64,000 nt of DNA from Crotalaria pallida. Its lineage: Eukaryota; Streptophyta; Magnoliopsida; Fabales; Fabaceae. The stretch covers positions 75,597,001 to 75,661,000 of the forward strand of contig CM075656.1 of assembly GCA_037953625.1 (NCBI GenBank). Direction: 5' to 3'. A model generated the notes under the pieces. That model worked only from the letters and a program-made list of their open reading frames with translations, was not told where the DNA came from and made no database searches. How positions within the stretch are numbered: the stretch's first letter is position 1; the number at the start of each line of letters is the position of its first letter. A program made the translations under genes and the position numbers. Below, one piece after another: positions 1 to 10,881 of the stretch.

Positions 1-1188
1 TCAATCAATTATGAAAAATCAATCTTTCTCTAGGTTTTCAACCAAGAACACAATCAATGACTTGAATGTAAAGAGTTAAGGGTTTAGAGATACGACACAG
101 TGATTTATCCTGGTTCACTTTCATCCGCTTGAAAGCTACATCCAGACCCCTCTTCAACCAAGAGAGATTCTTCACTATGAGGAATTAGAGTTCTCAAATT
201 ACAAGTAAGTGCCTCACAAGACTCCCTTCTTGCTAGCCTACAAGAGATACCACACCCTTGCCTTGTAATCCTATTGATCTTCTCTCTAATCTAACCTCTA
301 CCCCTTGTTGATAATCGACACAACAAGTCTTCTTTGCTTGATGATAATCCACACACCAAGGCTTCACTTTGCTTGATTCACAATCAAGACTTTCTTCTTC
401 TCCAATGAGATTTGCTTGATGATAATCGACACACCAAGGCTTCTTTGTTGTTGTAGTTGGCTTGCCTTCTTGCAAAGATTACAACTCAATAGAAAACACA
501 AATGACAATGCTATGAATCTCAATCAATAGCTATGGCAATTCACAATAAGAGATTCAAAGGTTCTTGATCAAAGAATATGAAAATATGAAAGCTTTGATC
601 TTTGAAATTGAGAGAGAATAGAATGGCTTGATTCTTGTAAAATTGATTATAAAAGTGTTCTCATTAATCACAAAGATTAGGAAAAGGTTTTTATAGAATA
701 CCCAAAAGTTGTAGCACTTGAAAACTGATTTTGAGAAGTGAAAATCGTATTTTTAAAAACCAGTTCAGCAGTACTTAATCGATTAAATCTTTACTTAATC
801 GAGTACTAATCGATTAAATATGTTCTTAATCGATTAAACATGTCTGATACTTGTTTAAAACTTGTTTTCTCAAAATCAAACCTTTCCTTTAAAACCTTTA
901 AGCCACCTATTGATTCTAGGTTAAGTGAAAACTCAAATTATGATTTAATCATGACTATGATAGAGATTCACTACCCTCTAAATAAACTCTAACCAAATAA
1001 AAGACCTAAGAAGCTTGAGAGGCAAAAGATAAAACAATTACAATTACACTCAAACTAAGTCTTCATGGGCTTGTTTTCTCTCTTCACTTGATGTTTGTTG
1101 TTGCTTGTTGAACTTGAAACTTGATCAACATCTTTGTAGCTTGTTCAAAACACTTTGTAACCTTTTGTCATTATCAAAACATTCATCA
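1..1188 (-). mobile_element. LTR-like remnant of a retrotransposon
   Basis: The block reads as a long terminal repeat on the minus strand. Its inner edge ends CATTCATCA on the plus strand, so the minus strand starts TGATGAATG, a TG start as in LTRs. The other end lies outside the window. It contains three copies of an ATCGATTAA motif (about 778-840) and three imperfect copies of a segment around 'gataatcgacacacc' (about 310-440). No coding domain is visible. At 1189 the sequence changes abruptly to the 3' flank of an F-box unit, which supports an insertion or deletion boundary here. It could be a solo LTR or the edge of a full element. The superfamily (SIRE-like copia is my guess) cannot be fixed without the internal region. 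Confidence 0.5.
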
Positions 1189-2580
1189 TGGAACTTACAA
1201 ATGGCATAGTATGTATCTGAACTGAAGAATGGCATTTCAAATTAATGTTCATTACAAACCTTTGCTACCGTATGGTAATTGATATATTTTGCTGAGGTAT
1301 GTTTACAAATTATTATTGTGTAGCAGGGAAGAGTATGAGGGTATCACTTGAATTTTTAGTGGAAAATCCTAAGCTTGATGAGAGTGAAGTAGATTAACTT
1401 GTCTTCTAGTGTCTTGGTAGACATAAATTTAAAAACTCTGCAGCTTCCAACTGAATCTACTTGCAACGCCTCTAAGAGCTACTTAACTCAAAATGATGAA
1501 AAAACAAAAGGTTATATATGTATATGAGCTGATAATATTATTTTGAGGATGAAAGAATTGAATGAAAGCATTCAAACTTTTCAACGAGACCTTGCTGTGT
1601 AATGGGTTTTAACTTGGCTCGACCAGGTTTTTTGTATTTATCTGCATTGCTAATTTGGTTGATAAATGGTTAAAACAAATAAATGATGCAGATTTATTTA
1701 GGACGTACGATTTAGCAAGTTTGTCTGGTTAAGGTAACAAAAATAGTGAAGGCTAGAGTTTCCCTTTCATACTTGGGTGGTCTTAATTGCTGAAATGTCC
1801 CTCCTTTTTGGTCTGAATTTCAATTTACTGTACTATTTTTATGGCAACACATCTTGTTGGTCCTGATCATCTATATCCAGATCCTTGCATTCAAATATAT
1901 TTTTCTGTCAAGAACAAATTGTTTTCTTTATGGATTTTTAAATAAGCAAATTTGAAAATATAAGTTTTTTTTTAGGAAAATTGTATTCTTAGCGGAAAAA
2001 AAAATGATGTTTTAACTTTACAATATATTTTTACCTTTTATAATTATTTATTCAATGCATAATGCATAAATAAGGAAAACCATTTTTTATTAGTTTAATC
2101 ATTATTAATTTTTGGTGTGTATGTAAAGTATCCCTCAATCAACTACTATTAAAGATTGATTCTTGCTAAAATGTATAGAAATTATCAAAGTAACTTTTGA
2201 TTTTATCAATAGTTTTTTTATTTCAGACACAAAATAGGCTTTAAATTTTTGACATTATGATTAAAGAACTCACTTATGTTTTAATTATTTAGAGTGATGA
2301 TGCATTAATGCTTATTTAGAGTGATGATTTTTTTAAGTCTAAAAATTAGAAAAAAAATTCACTTATCATTAGAGAAATTCCTTGTCTTATATTTTATGTT
2401 TCACTGACACTCCTATGACCAAAATTTCAATTAAAATTAGCGATTTTTTTCTTCCTTTCATTCTCGATTCCATTATCTCTTCTTGACGCATATGTTATAA
2501 TTTTCTTTTAGTTTTTACTCGTTCAAATTTATGCATGAGTATTATAAAAAAAAAATAAATTTATGCATGAGTATTATACA
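1189..2580 (+). repeat. Old diverged copy of the F-box 3' flanking unit
   Basis: This stretch aligns by eye with the downstream flank of the F-box copies. It shares 'gtatctgaactgaag' near 1210, the block around 'gaagagtatgagggtatcac' near 1330, the A/T-rich block near 1950-2120, and the 'gaccaaaatttcaatt' block near 2420. It is clearly more diverged than units A to F are from each other and carries many small indels. It keeps the host segment at about 2045-2290 that is replaced in units B to E, so it agrees with unit A on the ancestral state. No F-box coding sequence remains; the gene would have lain to the left, where the LTR now sits. Confidence 0.65.
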
Positions 2581-4339
2581 ATCATGTATTTTAAACTCAA
2601 TTTCATTTTAATAATATTTTTGAAATGTAATTTTCATAATGCTAATTGCATACTATTTTTAAAAATAATCTCGAATATTTATTTGTCACATCGGTATTTA
2701 TGAATTTCTAAAAATTATATTTGCATTCAAATAATATTTAAAAATTAAAATATTCAATTTTGTGTTTAAAAATGTGTCATAACCATTTTTATAAAAAAAA
2801 CGAATTGAAAAAATAATTTCTATAGCTCTATGTCTTTTATATATCCATATTTGAATAAATATATACTCAAATAGTTTTTTTTAAACTCTCAAATATTTAT
2901 TTTTTCCATAATAACACAATATATATAAGAATAAAATACTCAATAAATATATACTCAAATATTTTTAATATAACTATTTATTTTTTCCATAATAACACAA
3001 TATATATAAGAATAAAATACAATATATATATATTTAAAAATATTATTATTTACTATTTGAAAAAAATATTAATATTTATTTATTATTATTAGTTTATTGT
3101 TATTATTAATATTTATTTATCATTAAGATGATGTAAGGTAAAATGAGATAAATGACAAAAAAAGGGTCTCGCAAAGTCTTAAGTTGGGTATTTTATTTTA
3201 CATACTTAGCTTAAGACTCACTATCAGATTTTGAAGTATAGATGAGTCTTGAGAAAGTCTAGTAGAAAACCAAATGTTAAGACTCTCCACCAATTAACTC
3301 TCTCAACACTCTGCTGTCATTGCTCTATCAACTTTGGTAATTCTTATTAAATTTTAGTATTTTAATATAGTTTGTATCTTGATTTTGATTTCAAAGTTAA
3401 ATTCAAATTTAATATTTTTTTATATTTTAAACAATTACTAGTCTAATTTCTATTTGGTATTGAATTTTTTTAAAAAATTCTTACCATATTTTAGTAAAGT
3501 TGGTATTTTGATTTTGATTTTGATTTTTGAATTTAAATTTATTTTTAGTATATTTGGTGAAAGAATTTCTATGAACACATATAAAAAAAACTCCTTTATT
3601 TACCAAACACAATATAAGACTTAGAAGAATTTTTAGTGCCATCATACTAGTAGTAAGGCTTCAATGAATTGACCAACTTGAAATTCGTTCGACACTCAAT
3701 TTATTAAGTAACTCGTGAATTTGAGTCATGAGCCATATGAACAGAATTTGAATTGGCAATTGAGTTCATTAAATAAACAACTGAACTTAAGTCAAGTATA
3801 GTTTGGCTTGTTTGCTCGTAAACTAGCTTGATAAAATAATATAATATGTATAAGTTAAATCAATTTTTAATTTTCACAAATACTTGAATTTGAAAGTAAT
3901 ATCAAGAAAAAAAAATAAATGAATTAAAGTGTAACTATTATTAATAAAATATTTGATATATACACAATGTAACAAAATATAAAATATTAAAGTCATAAAT
4001 CAGGAAGATAGAAAATTTTAAATATGTAAAAAAATCTACCAAAAAAAGAGGTAAAGAGTTTAAAATAAAAAGAAAGGAAGAAAGAAAAAGGTATATAAAT
4101 TCATAAAAATAAAATAAAAATGGAAGTTGCTTGTATATAGTTTGTATAAGGGGAATTTATTTAGTATACCTTTTTTTTTTATGAAGTAGTGTATTTCGTA
4201 ACAAAAATTATTATTTGAGCTTACGAACTGAATTATTTCGAATTTACGAATTAAACAGTTGGCGAACTCAAATCGAATCGAATGTGAACCTAAAAAATAG
4301 ATCGATATAAAGCTCGGCTCGAACTAGATTCAAACTATT
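2581..4339. other. AT-rich intergenic DNA
   Basis: No gene is seen. An imperfect tandem duplication of roughly 80 bp lies at about 2853-3019: a block holding 'tttattttttccataataac' and 'atatataagaataaaatac' occurs twice in a row. From 3650 on there are many short 'gaactcaaat', 'cgaaccgaac' and 'gctcggctcgaac' type motifs, repeated in the promoter-distal flank of every F-box unit, which probably belong to an old transposon I cannot name. Confidence 0.5.
2853..3019 (+). repeat. Imperfect tandem duplication, about 80 bp x 2
   Basis: Two adjacent copies of a block starting 'ataaatatatactcaaata' and ending near 'atataagaataaaatac' are visible. The copies differ by a few substitutions and a short indel in the middle. 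Confidence 0.7.
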
Positions 4340-4599
4340 TCTTAACGAACCGAACTTAGCTAAACCAATTTCAATTCAATATATTTCATTTTCGGTCCTA
4401 CTATCTAGTATGTAAAGATAAATTATCGTTGATGTTTTTTCCATACCTTTTATTCGTTAACTTTATTTTTTTCTTAAAAAAAATATTTTCATAGTGTAAA
4501 TATACAATACAAATATACACTTTCTTAGTTCTTAAGAAAATAAAAATAAGTAAAATTAGCAAACAAAATGTAGCAAAAAAAACATTATTTACCCCAAAT

Positions 4600-4608
4600 T
4601 ATAAATAG
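4600..4608 (+). promoter_or_regulatory. TATA box of unit A
   Basis: TATAAATAG, conserved at the same place in units A, B, D, E and F, upstream of a leader exon whose 5' splice site is the TTTG|GTATGA at about 4855. The gene behind it in this unit is a pseudogene. Confidence 0.55.
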
Positions 4609-5196
4609 TTGTTAGAAATTAGAAATGGTATCCGAAAATTGAAAAAAAAAATCTTTGGGCTGCATCAACCTAACATCAGAGCCCAACCACCAAAGCCTTT
4701 TATCCAATCCAAAACTCTTAGTTCAAATTCTAGAAAAATAAAAAAAAAAGAAAAAGAAAAAGAAAAAGTAAAACTCTCTCTTGCACCTGCTGCAAGCACC
4801 AGAGTAGCAGAGTCTACCATTCTCCGTTTCTCTTCTTCTTCCTATCCTGCTTTTGGTATGATTTATTATTTTTTATTTACATACATTCATACATATATGC
4901 TCCTAGTTTGCTACAAATTAATTGTTTATTGAAAATGATTTTAATTTGATTAAACAGGTTTAAATTCGTTAGACTGTGATTTTTAATTCCATTAATCAAT
5001 TGAAATAGTTTCTAGTAATTGAATGTTATCTTGCAGTTTTCTCCGTGAAATCATGTTTTAGGCTTTTAGGTTTAGCTATATATTCATTTAAAATGTGTTT
5101 TAATTGATTGTGATTATCATATTTCTGAGTTGTTTTCATTGCTTCATTCCATGCCTAACTTTGCTATGTGTTTTAGTTATGTGCTTTTTCTGAATT

Positions 5197-5592
5197 CCAA
5201 ACTTTGCTAAACTGCATTTTGACCGTACAGCGCCGCATGATCATGAACTCCTTCTGGACGTGCTCCCGAGAGAATCCTGTGTCAAATTGCTCGACTTGGA
5301 GGGATCACTAGAGGAACATTCCATGGACTTGGTTTTTCCAATTTTGTGGTCACCAATTTGTGATGATGAGTTTAATATTGATATTATAGGTGTTCGCAGA
5401 GGATTTATCCTTTTCGCGCACTACACCCTGCTACCTGTGAAGACAGAACAATTTCATTTTCTCCATCATTTTCTCCAGCTTTGTCTGACATTCTTGGATC
5501 TGACGAATATCATTGTAATATTCGTTATAGTTTTGAGTATGATGCACTTAGAGATGATTACTATATAGTTGTAGCTGTGAGTGAGGTTTACC
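5197..5592 (+). pseudogene. F-box/FBA gene fragment (unit A)
   Basis: This is a broken relative of the 392-aa F-box genes at 9703 and 30515. The 5' UTR end, start codon and F-box are missing: the leader intron runs straight into the codons for 'AKLHFDRTA'. A 49-bp deletion at about 5427 (shared with unit F) shifts the frame. Finally the gene stops at 5592, where 'gaggtttacc' joins the far 3' flank; comparison with unit F shows that about 1.1 kb was lost, with a CC overlap at the junction. Only a small part of the FBA region is left, so it cannot make a working substrate receptor. Its two upstream defects are the same as in the copy at 39191. Confidence 0.9.
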
Positions 5593-6048
5593 TAGAGTTT
5601 TGTTGTGAATTTTTTCATATTATATTAAATTATGAAGAATGGTCGTCAGGGAATTAATACAAACAATCTGTTTGTAAGAGTATTTGGTTTGATTTTTTAA
5701 ATTGTTGTCTTCTATATTGCAACTGGTAGCTATTTCTCAAGGCGTTGAGATCATAATGAATCTTGTTTGCATAACGATGCTTACTAACCTTTGCTATGTA
5801 TCCTAATAGTTATATTTTGTGAGGTATGTTTACAAATTATTGTGTAGCAGGGAAGAGTATGAGGGTATCACTTGAATTTTTAGTGGAAAATCCTAAACCT
5901 GATGAGAGTGAAGTAGAATAACATGCCTTCTAGGGTCTTGGTGGACATAGATTTAAAAACTCAGCAGCTCCAACGGAATCTACTTGCAACACCTCTAAGA
6001 GCTACTTAACTCAAAATGATGAAAAAACAAAAGGTTTATATATGTATA

Positions 6049-6545
6049 GGCTTATTTATGTTTTTAATCCCTAAAAGTTAGGGGTGTTTTGGTTTTAGTC
6101 CCTAGAATTTTTTTTGACCTTGACTCATCCTTAATTGTTTTGAAAATTTAGTTTTAGTCTCTGCTATTAAGAAAAATCTGTTAACTGTTTTATGTAACTA
6201 ACAAAATGGCACATCAGCATACACATATGCAAGTATTGTAGGCTACCGGTAGAATGACGTGGATGATCTGGACATGCAAGAGCAAAAGGGCCAAAGCTCA
6301 ACCCAAATGTGTTTGTGGAATGGGTTTTGGCCCTTTTGTTATAGCTGGCCCGGATCATTCTCGTCATTCTATTGGTGACACGCAATACTTGCACACATGT
6401 CACATGTTTGCTGGCGTGACATTCTGCTAGTCACATCAACTGTTAACGGATTTTTCCTAAACTGCATGGACTAAAACCAAATTTTCTTACTGAGACCGAA
6501 ACCAAAACACGATCAACTTTCAGGGACTAAAGACATAAATAAGCC
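6049..6545. mobile_element. MITE with 9-bp target duplication (MULE-like), copy 1
   Basis: The terminal inverted repeats read GGCTTATTTATGTTTTTA and, at the right end, the complement ending AAATAAGCC. The element is flanked by a 9-bp duplication ATATGTATA (6040-6048 and 6546-6554). Units B and D keep the uninserted site ('tttatatatgtatatgagc'). A 9-bp duplication fits the Mutator superfamily. The right inverted repeat is shorter than in the copy at 32691, so this copy (and the one at 41167) has an internal deletion. No transposase is encoded; the small minus-strand ORF inside spans non-coding DNA. Confidence 0.85.
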
Positions 6546-8212
6546 ATATGTATATAAGCCAGCCGATAATATTATTATTGTGGGTGAAAGAATGAAAGCA
6601 TTCAAACCCTTTGACCTGACCGTGCTTGTATAATGGGTTTAATTTGGCTCTACAAAGTTTTTCGTATTTATCTTCATTGCTAATAATTTGGTTGATATAT
6701 AAATGGTAAAAACAAATAAATGATGCAGATTTATTTAGGATTTAGCAAGTTTGTCTTGTTAGCATTACAAAAGTGAAGGGTTTCCCTTTCTTACTTAGGT
6801 GGTCTTAATTGTTGAAATGTCCTTCCATTTTGGTCTGAATTTCAGTTTACGATACTGTTTTTATGGCAACACATACATCTCGTTGCTCCTGATCATTTGT
6901 CCAGGATTCTTGCATTCAAATACTCCGTATATTTTTCTGTCAAGAACTAATTGTTTTCTTTATGGAATTTAAATAAACAAATTTGAAACTGTAAGTTTTT
7001 ATAGGAAATTAAATTGTATTCTTAGTTAATTAAAATGATGTTTTAACTTTTTAATATTTACTCTGGTTTTATATGTAAGACTTTTTGAGATTTTTCACTT
7101 TAATCAAATAAGATAGTTAAATTTGTTAGTGACATTGTAAATTTGAAAATTTGATATACTTTTTCAAAACTACCCTTATCATTATTATTGAGACTTTAAA
7201 TGTTGAGTTTATAGAAGTGTTTGTGTAAAGAAGTACAATTAAATACAACTGGAAAATTGAAAAATTGTGTTATATAAATAAATCAAAATAAAAACTCCAT
7301 GATGATTTTATATATGGGACGGCGGAATAGAATATAACTTTATCTTTTATAATTGTTTATCCTATATATAATGCATATATTAGAAAAATGCTTTAATTTC
7401 TTTATTAGGCTAATCCTTATTAATTTTTGGTGTATATCTAGAGCATCCTCAATCAACTACTAAAGATTGATTTTGATATGCATACAAATTATCGGAGTAA
7501 GTTTCATTTTATTCAACATTTTTTTTAAACACAAAATAGGAATTAAATTATTGATATTATACATGTTTAAAGAAGTAAGTTATCTATCAATTATTTAGAG
7601 CAATGATGCATTCATCCTTATTTAGAGTGATGACTTATAAGTCTAAAAATTAGAGAAAATTGTGATCATCATAGTAAATATTCATAGTGACATACACACC
7701 TATCTAGTCTTAGGAATTCCACCCGTTTTTCTTATTTTGTATTATGTCTGGTCTTATTTGTAAGATCATTTTAAGAAAAAAATTTGGCCTTATTTGTAAG
7801 ATCATTTTCCAATTTCCAATAACATTTAATTACTTCTTTCCAAAAATATTCCTATTAAATCAATACTTTTTAGTTTTAGAATCTCAATAACAATTATATA
7901 TAAGTGTAGTTTTGAAAAAATATATTAAATGTTACATTTTCAACACCATTAATTAACAACCTTAATTTATTTTCTTGTTGAACGTGAATTTTTTCTAAAG
8001 AATGTTACATATAAGACATGATGAAGTATTTTATTTTGTATTTTATTTTGCACTAACACTCCTTATGACCAAAATTTCAATTAAAATCAATGATTTTTTT
8101 TCTTCTTTTCATTCTCGATTCTCTTGTCACTTTTTCAATCATATGTTACAAATTTTCGTTAGTTTGTACTCGTTCGATAATGAGACAGGATATTATATGT
8201 TACAAATTTTGG

Positions 8213-8459
8213 ATTAGCCTCCCACAAGTTAAAAAGAGTGTATGTTAATAACTCCCGCGGACTAGGCTACATGTCCTGACACCACAGAATCTATTTCAGG
8301 ATATTGTATTTTTTCTTGATGGATCATTGATTTTGATTTTATGGAAGTCAAAGAAGCAACATCTTGTTTACAAATCATCACTAGAAGGGCATTGGCTATC
8401 ACATCTTGCCGTGAAATCCAATGACTTACTTATCTTCTACAACAATTTTCAGTACATTT
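8213..8459 (+). mobile_element. Truncated Ty1/copia RNase H fragment
   Basis: Same sequence as 43331-43577, where the fuller fragment lies. The coding trace includes 'WKSKKQHLVYKSSLEGHW', which resembles the copia RNase H motif around SWKSKKQ and its following SS.E. It breaks off at 8459, where a patch copied from 6958 begins. Confidence 0.7.
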
Positions 8460-8572
8460 CTTTATGGAATTTAAATAAACAAATTTGAAACTGTAAGTTT
8501 TTATAGGAAATTAAATTGTATTCTTAGTTAATTAAAATGATGTTTTAACTTTTTAATATTTACTCTGGTCTT
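8460..8572 (+). repeat. Patch copied from unit A flank
   Basis: About 113 bp identical by eye to 6958-7070 of the same unit (starting 'tttatggaatttaaataaac'). It sits between the broken copia fragment and the start of unit B's promoter region. It bridges a rearrangement junction rather than forming a gene. Confidence 0.75.
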
Positions 8573-8828
8573 AATGAACCGAACTTAGCTAAACCAATTT
8601 CAATTCAATATATTTCATTTTCGGTCCTACTATCTAGTATGTAAAGATAAATTATCGTTGATGTTTTTTCCATACCTTTTATTCGTTAACTTTATTTTTT
8701 TCTTAAAAAAAATATTTTCATAGTGTAAATATACAATACAAATATACACTTTCTTAGTTCTTAAGAAAATAAAAATAAGTAAAATTAGCAAACAAAATGT
8801 AGCAAAAAAAACATTATTTACCCCAAAT

Positions 8829-8837
8829 TATAAATAG
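8829..8837 (+). promoter_or_regulatory. TATA box of F-box gene B
   Basis: TATAAATAG lies about 250 bp upstream of a leader-exon splice donor (TTTG|GTATGA, GT at 9085). The leader exon would run from about 8860 to 9084. The same box occurs in units A, D, E and F but is deleted in unit C. Confidence 0.6.
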
Positions 8838-9190
8838 TTGTTAGAAATTAGAAATGGTATCCGAAAATTGAAAAAAAAAATCTTTGGGCTGCATCAACCT
8901 AACATCAGAGCCCAACCACCAAAGCCTTTTATCCAATCCAAAACTCTTAGTTCAAATTCTAGAAAAATAAAAAAAAAAGAAAAAGAAAAAGAAAAAGTAA
9001 AACTCTCTCTTGCACCTGCTGCAAGCACCAGAGTAGCAGAGTCTACCATTCTCCGTTTCTCTTCTTCTTCCTATCCTGCTTTTGGTATGATTTATTATTT
9101 TTTATTTACATACATTCATACATATATGCTCCTAGTTTGCTACAAAATTAATCGCTTATCGAAAATGATTTAAATTCGTTAGACTGTGAT

Positions 9191-9395
9191 TTTTTTTGTC
9201 CAAATTCCTTGCGGAACCACCGATATCCCGAAGAGCACCTTAATATAAGGGAGCCCTTAAAACTAATCCGGAGCGAGCTGCGTGCTGACTCTCCCAACGG
9301 GATGGTTTTAGTGGGAATCGAACCCGGGCTATTAGCACCCTTGTCCATTCTCAGGATTTCAGTTGGGGCCTTACACCAACTGAACCAAACCCCGT
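9191..9395 (-). mobile_element. tRNA-derived SINE in the 5' UTR intron of gene B
   Basis: Read on the minus strand, the element starts with a tRNA-like head. The A-box-like TGGTTCAGTTGG is at about 9376-9387 and the B-box GGTTCGATTCC at 9313-9323. It ends in an A-run (the T-run at 9191-9197). A long target duplication, about 18 bp beginning CGTTAGACTGTG, flanks it at 9177 and 9396. Units A (4967) and F (38960) keep the empty site. It is an RNA polymerase III type retroposon and encodes no protein. Confidence 0.9.
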
Positions 9396-9702
9396 CGTTA
9401 GACTGTGATTTTTAATTCCATGAATTTTGTTTTAATTCCATGATTTTTAATTCCATTAATCAATTGAAATAGTTTCTAGTAATTGAATGTTATCTTGCAG
9501 TTTTCTCCGTCAAATCATGTTTTAGGCTTTTAGGTTTAGCTATATATTCATTTAAAATGTGTTTTAATTGATTGTGATTATCATATTTCTAAGTTGTTTT
9601 CATTGCTTCATTCCATGCCTAACCACTGTCATGTGCTTTTGCTAAATTCTTCTGAATTTTTTTTTAAAATTTTTTTTTTAATATCTGAATTTCAGATACA
9701 TC

Positions 9703-10881
9703 ATGGCATCCAATTTTCCCGAAGAATTGTTGTCGGAAATCCAGTTGAGGTTGCCTGTGAAGTCACTCCTTCGTTTCATGTGTGTGAAAAAGTCATGGGC
9801 CTCTCTCGTTTCCGATCCAAACTTTGCTAAACTGCATTTTGACCGTACAGCACCGCATGATCATGAACTCCTTCTGGACGTGCTCCCGAGAGAATTCTGT
9901 GTCAAATTGCTCGACTTGGAGGGATCACTAGAGGAACATTTCATGGACTTGGTTTTTCCAATTTTGTGGTCACCAATTTGTGATGATGAGTTTAATATTG
10001 ATATTATAGGTGTTCGCAGAGGCTTTATCCTTTTCGCTTACTTCATGCCCCCAGTGACAGTATATTGGACTCCTTCCGCTTTCTTTGTGAGTAACCCTGC
10101 TACCGGTGAAGACAGAACAATTTCATTTTCTCCATCATTTTCTCCAGCTTTGTCTGGCATTCTTGTATCTGACGAATATCATTATAATATTCGTTATAGT
10201 TTTGAGTATGATGCACTTAGAGATGATTACTATATAGTTATAGCTATGAGTGAGGTTTTTCGGGGATTTTTCAACGAATTCTTCCGTCTAAACTCCGTTG
10301 TGTTCTTCTCCGTGAGAACCAATTCATGGACGCAAGTTGACATTCCAGGCCTTCCTTATGAGAGACAAAGTGAATCACCATGCATTTCATTTGTTAATGG
10401 GGCTATGCATTGGTTGAATGTCACTGAATATGCCGCGTCCGTTGGAATTATTGCCTTCGATTTCATTGAAGGAAATGTATCCAAGATACCTCTGCCACAT
10501 GATGGTTTTTACACTGATGGCTATGATACAGAGTTAAGATTGGAGGTAATTGGAGGCTGTGTTTGCCTGTTATATGGTTCTCGTACGCAGCCGGGGTTTG
10601 ATGAATTGTGGATGTTGAAAGAGTGTGAAGGGAAGTCATCTTGGACTAAGTTCAATTATATGGCTGCCTATGCCGTTCCTCCATGCTGCTTCACACCGAT
10701 ATACTTCACGAAAGGTGGAGAAATTGTTGGATTAGATGGTACAGATTTGTCTATTGTGAAACTTAATGACAAAGGAGAGGTGCTATGTTGTGATGATAGT
10801 TTGGCTTTTAGGCAGCAGCCGGGTACTTCCATGTATACAAGAAGTCTACTCTCACTCCCTAGCGACTCTCTGCAACCATAG
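9703..10881 (+). CDS. F-box protein with FBA domain (unit B, intact)
   Basis: Predicted 392-aa substrate receptor of an SCF (SKP1-CUL1-F-box) ubiquitin ligase. An N-terminal F-box at about residues 4-45 has the core 'RLPVKSLLRF' and the later 'KSWASLVSDPNF'. The C-terminal region (about 100-370) looks like an F-box-associated interaction domain, with 'RGFILFAY', 'FFSVRTNSWTQVD' and 'FVNGAMHWL'. The length is normal for this plant family. The ATG sits 7 nt after a 3' splice site (TTTCAG, ending 9695) that closes a 5' UTR intron (9085-9695) holding a SINE. A second likely intron lies in the 3' UTR (about 10902-11221, GTATGT to TTGCAG). The coding exon has no intron. The target protein is unknown. 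Residues REF and EHF replace the RES and EHS of the other copies. Confidence 0.93.
   Translation: MASNFPEELLSEIQLRLPVKSLLRFMCVKKSWASLVSDPNFAKLHFDRTAPHDHELLLDVLPREFCVKLLDLEGSLEEHFMDLVFPILWSPICDDEFNIDIIGVRRGFILFAYFMPPVTVYWTPSAFFVSNPATGEDRTISFSPSFSPALSGILVSDEYHYNIRYSFEYDALRDDYYIVIAMSEVFRGFFNEFFRLNSVVFFSVRTNSWTQVDIPGLPYERQSESPCISFVNGAMHWLNVTEYAASVGIIAFDFIEGNVSKIPLPHDGFYTDGYDTELRLEVIGGCVCLLYGSRTQPGFDELWMLKECEGKSSWTKFNYMAAYAVPPCCFTPIYFTKGGEIVGLDGTDLSIVKLNDKGEVLCCDDSLAFRQQPGTSMYTRSLLSLPSDSLQP

Larger units (their letters stand above)
4340..8459 (+). repeat. F-box tandem unit A
   Basis: Unit A has three parts: a promoter and leader (4340 to about 4905) that looks identical to the leader of unit B at 8572-9145; a body and flank (about 4905-8459) that looks identical to unit F at 38900-43568, apart from an internal deletion at 5592; and an abrupt end at 8459 inside a copia RNase H fragment. 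It is therefore a chimera of B-type and F-type sequence. The stretch 6546-8212 holds only AT-rich flank DNA, including a decayed Stowaway-like segment at about 7062-7331. Confidence 0.75.

Noticed and set aside
4609..4932. 107-codon frame in the leader region, recurring in units B and E
   Set aside because: It overlaps the TATA box and leader exon, runs through a poly-lysine A-run and crosses the splice donor. It is a by-product of the 5' UTR.
6167..6403. 78-codon minus-strand frame (also at 41285 and 32823)
   Set aside because: It lies wholly inside a MITE and differs between copies without codon pattern.
9313..9390. tRNA gene on the minus strand
   Set aside because: A- and B-boxes are present but the cloverleaf is not, and the element has an A-tail and a target duplication. 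It is a SINE.
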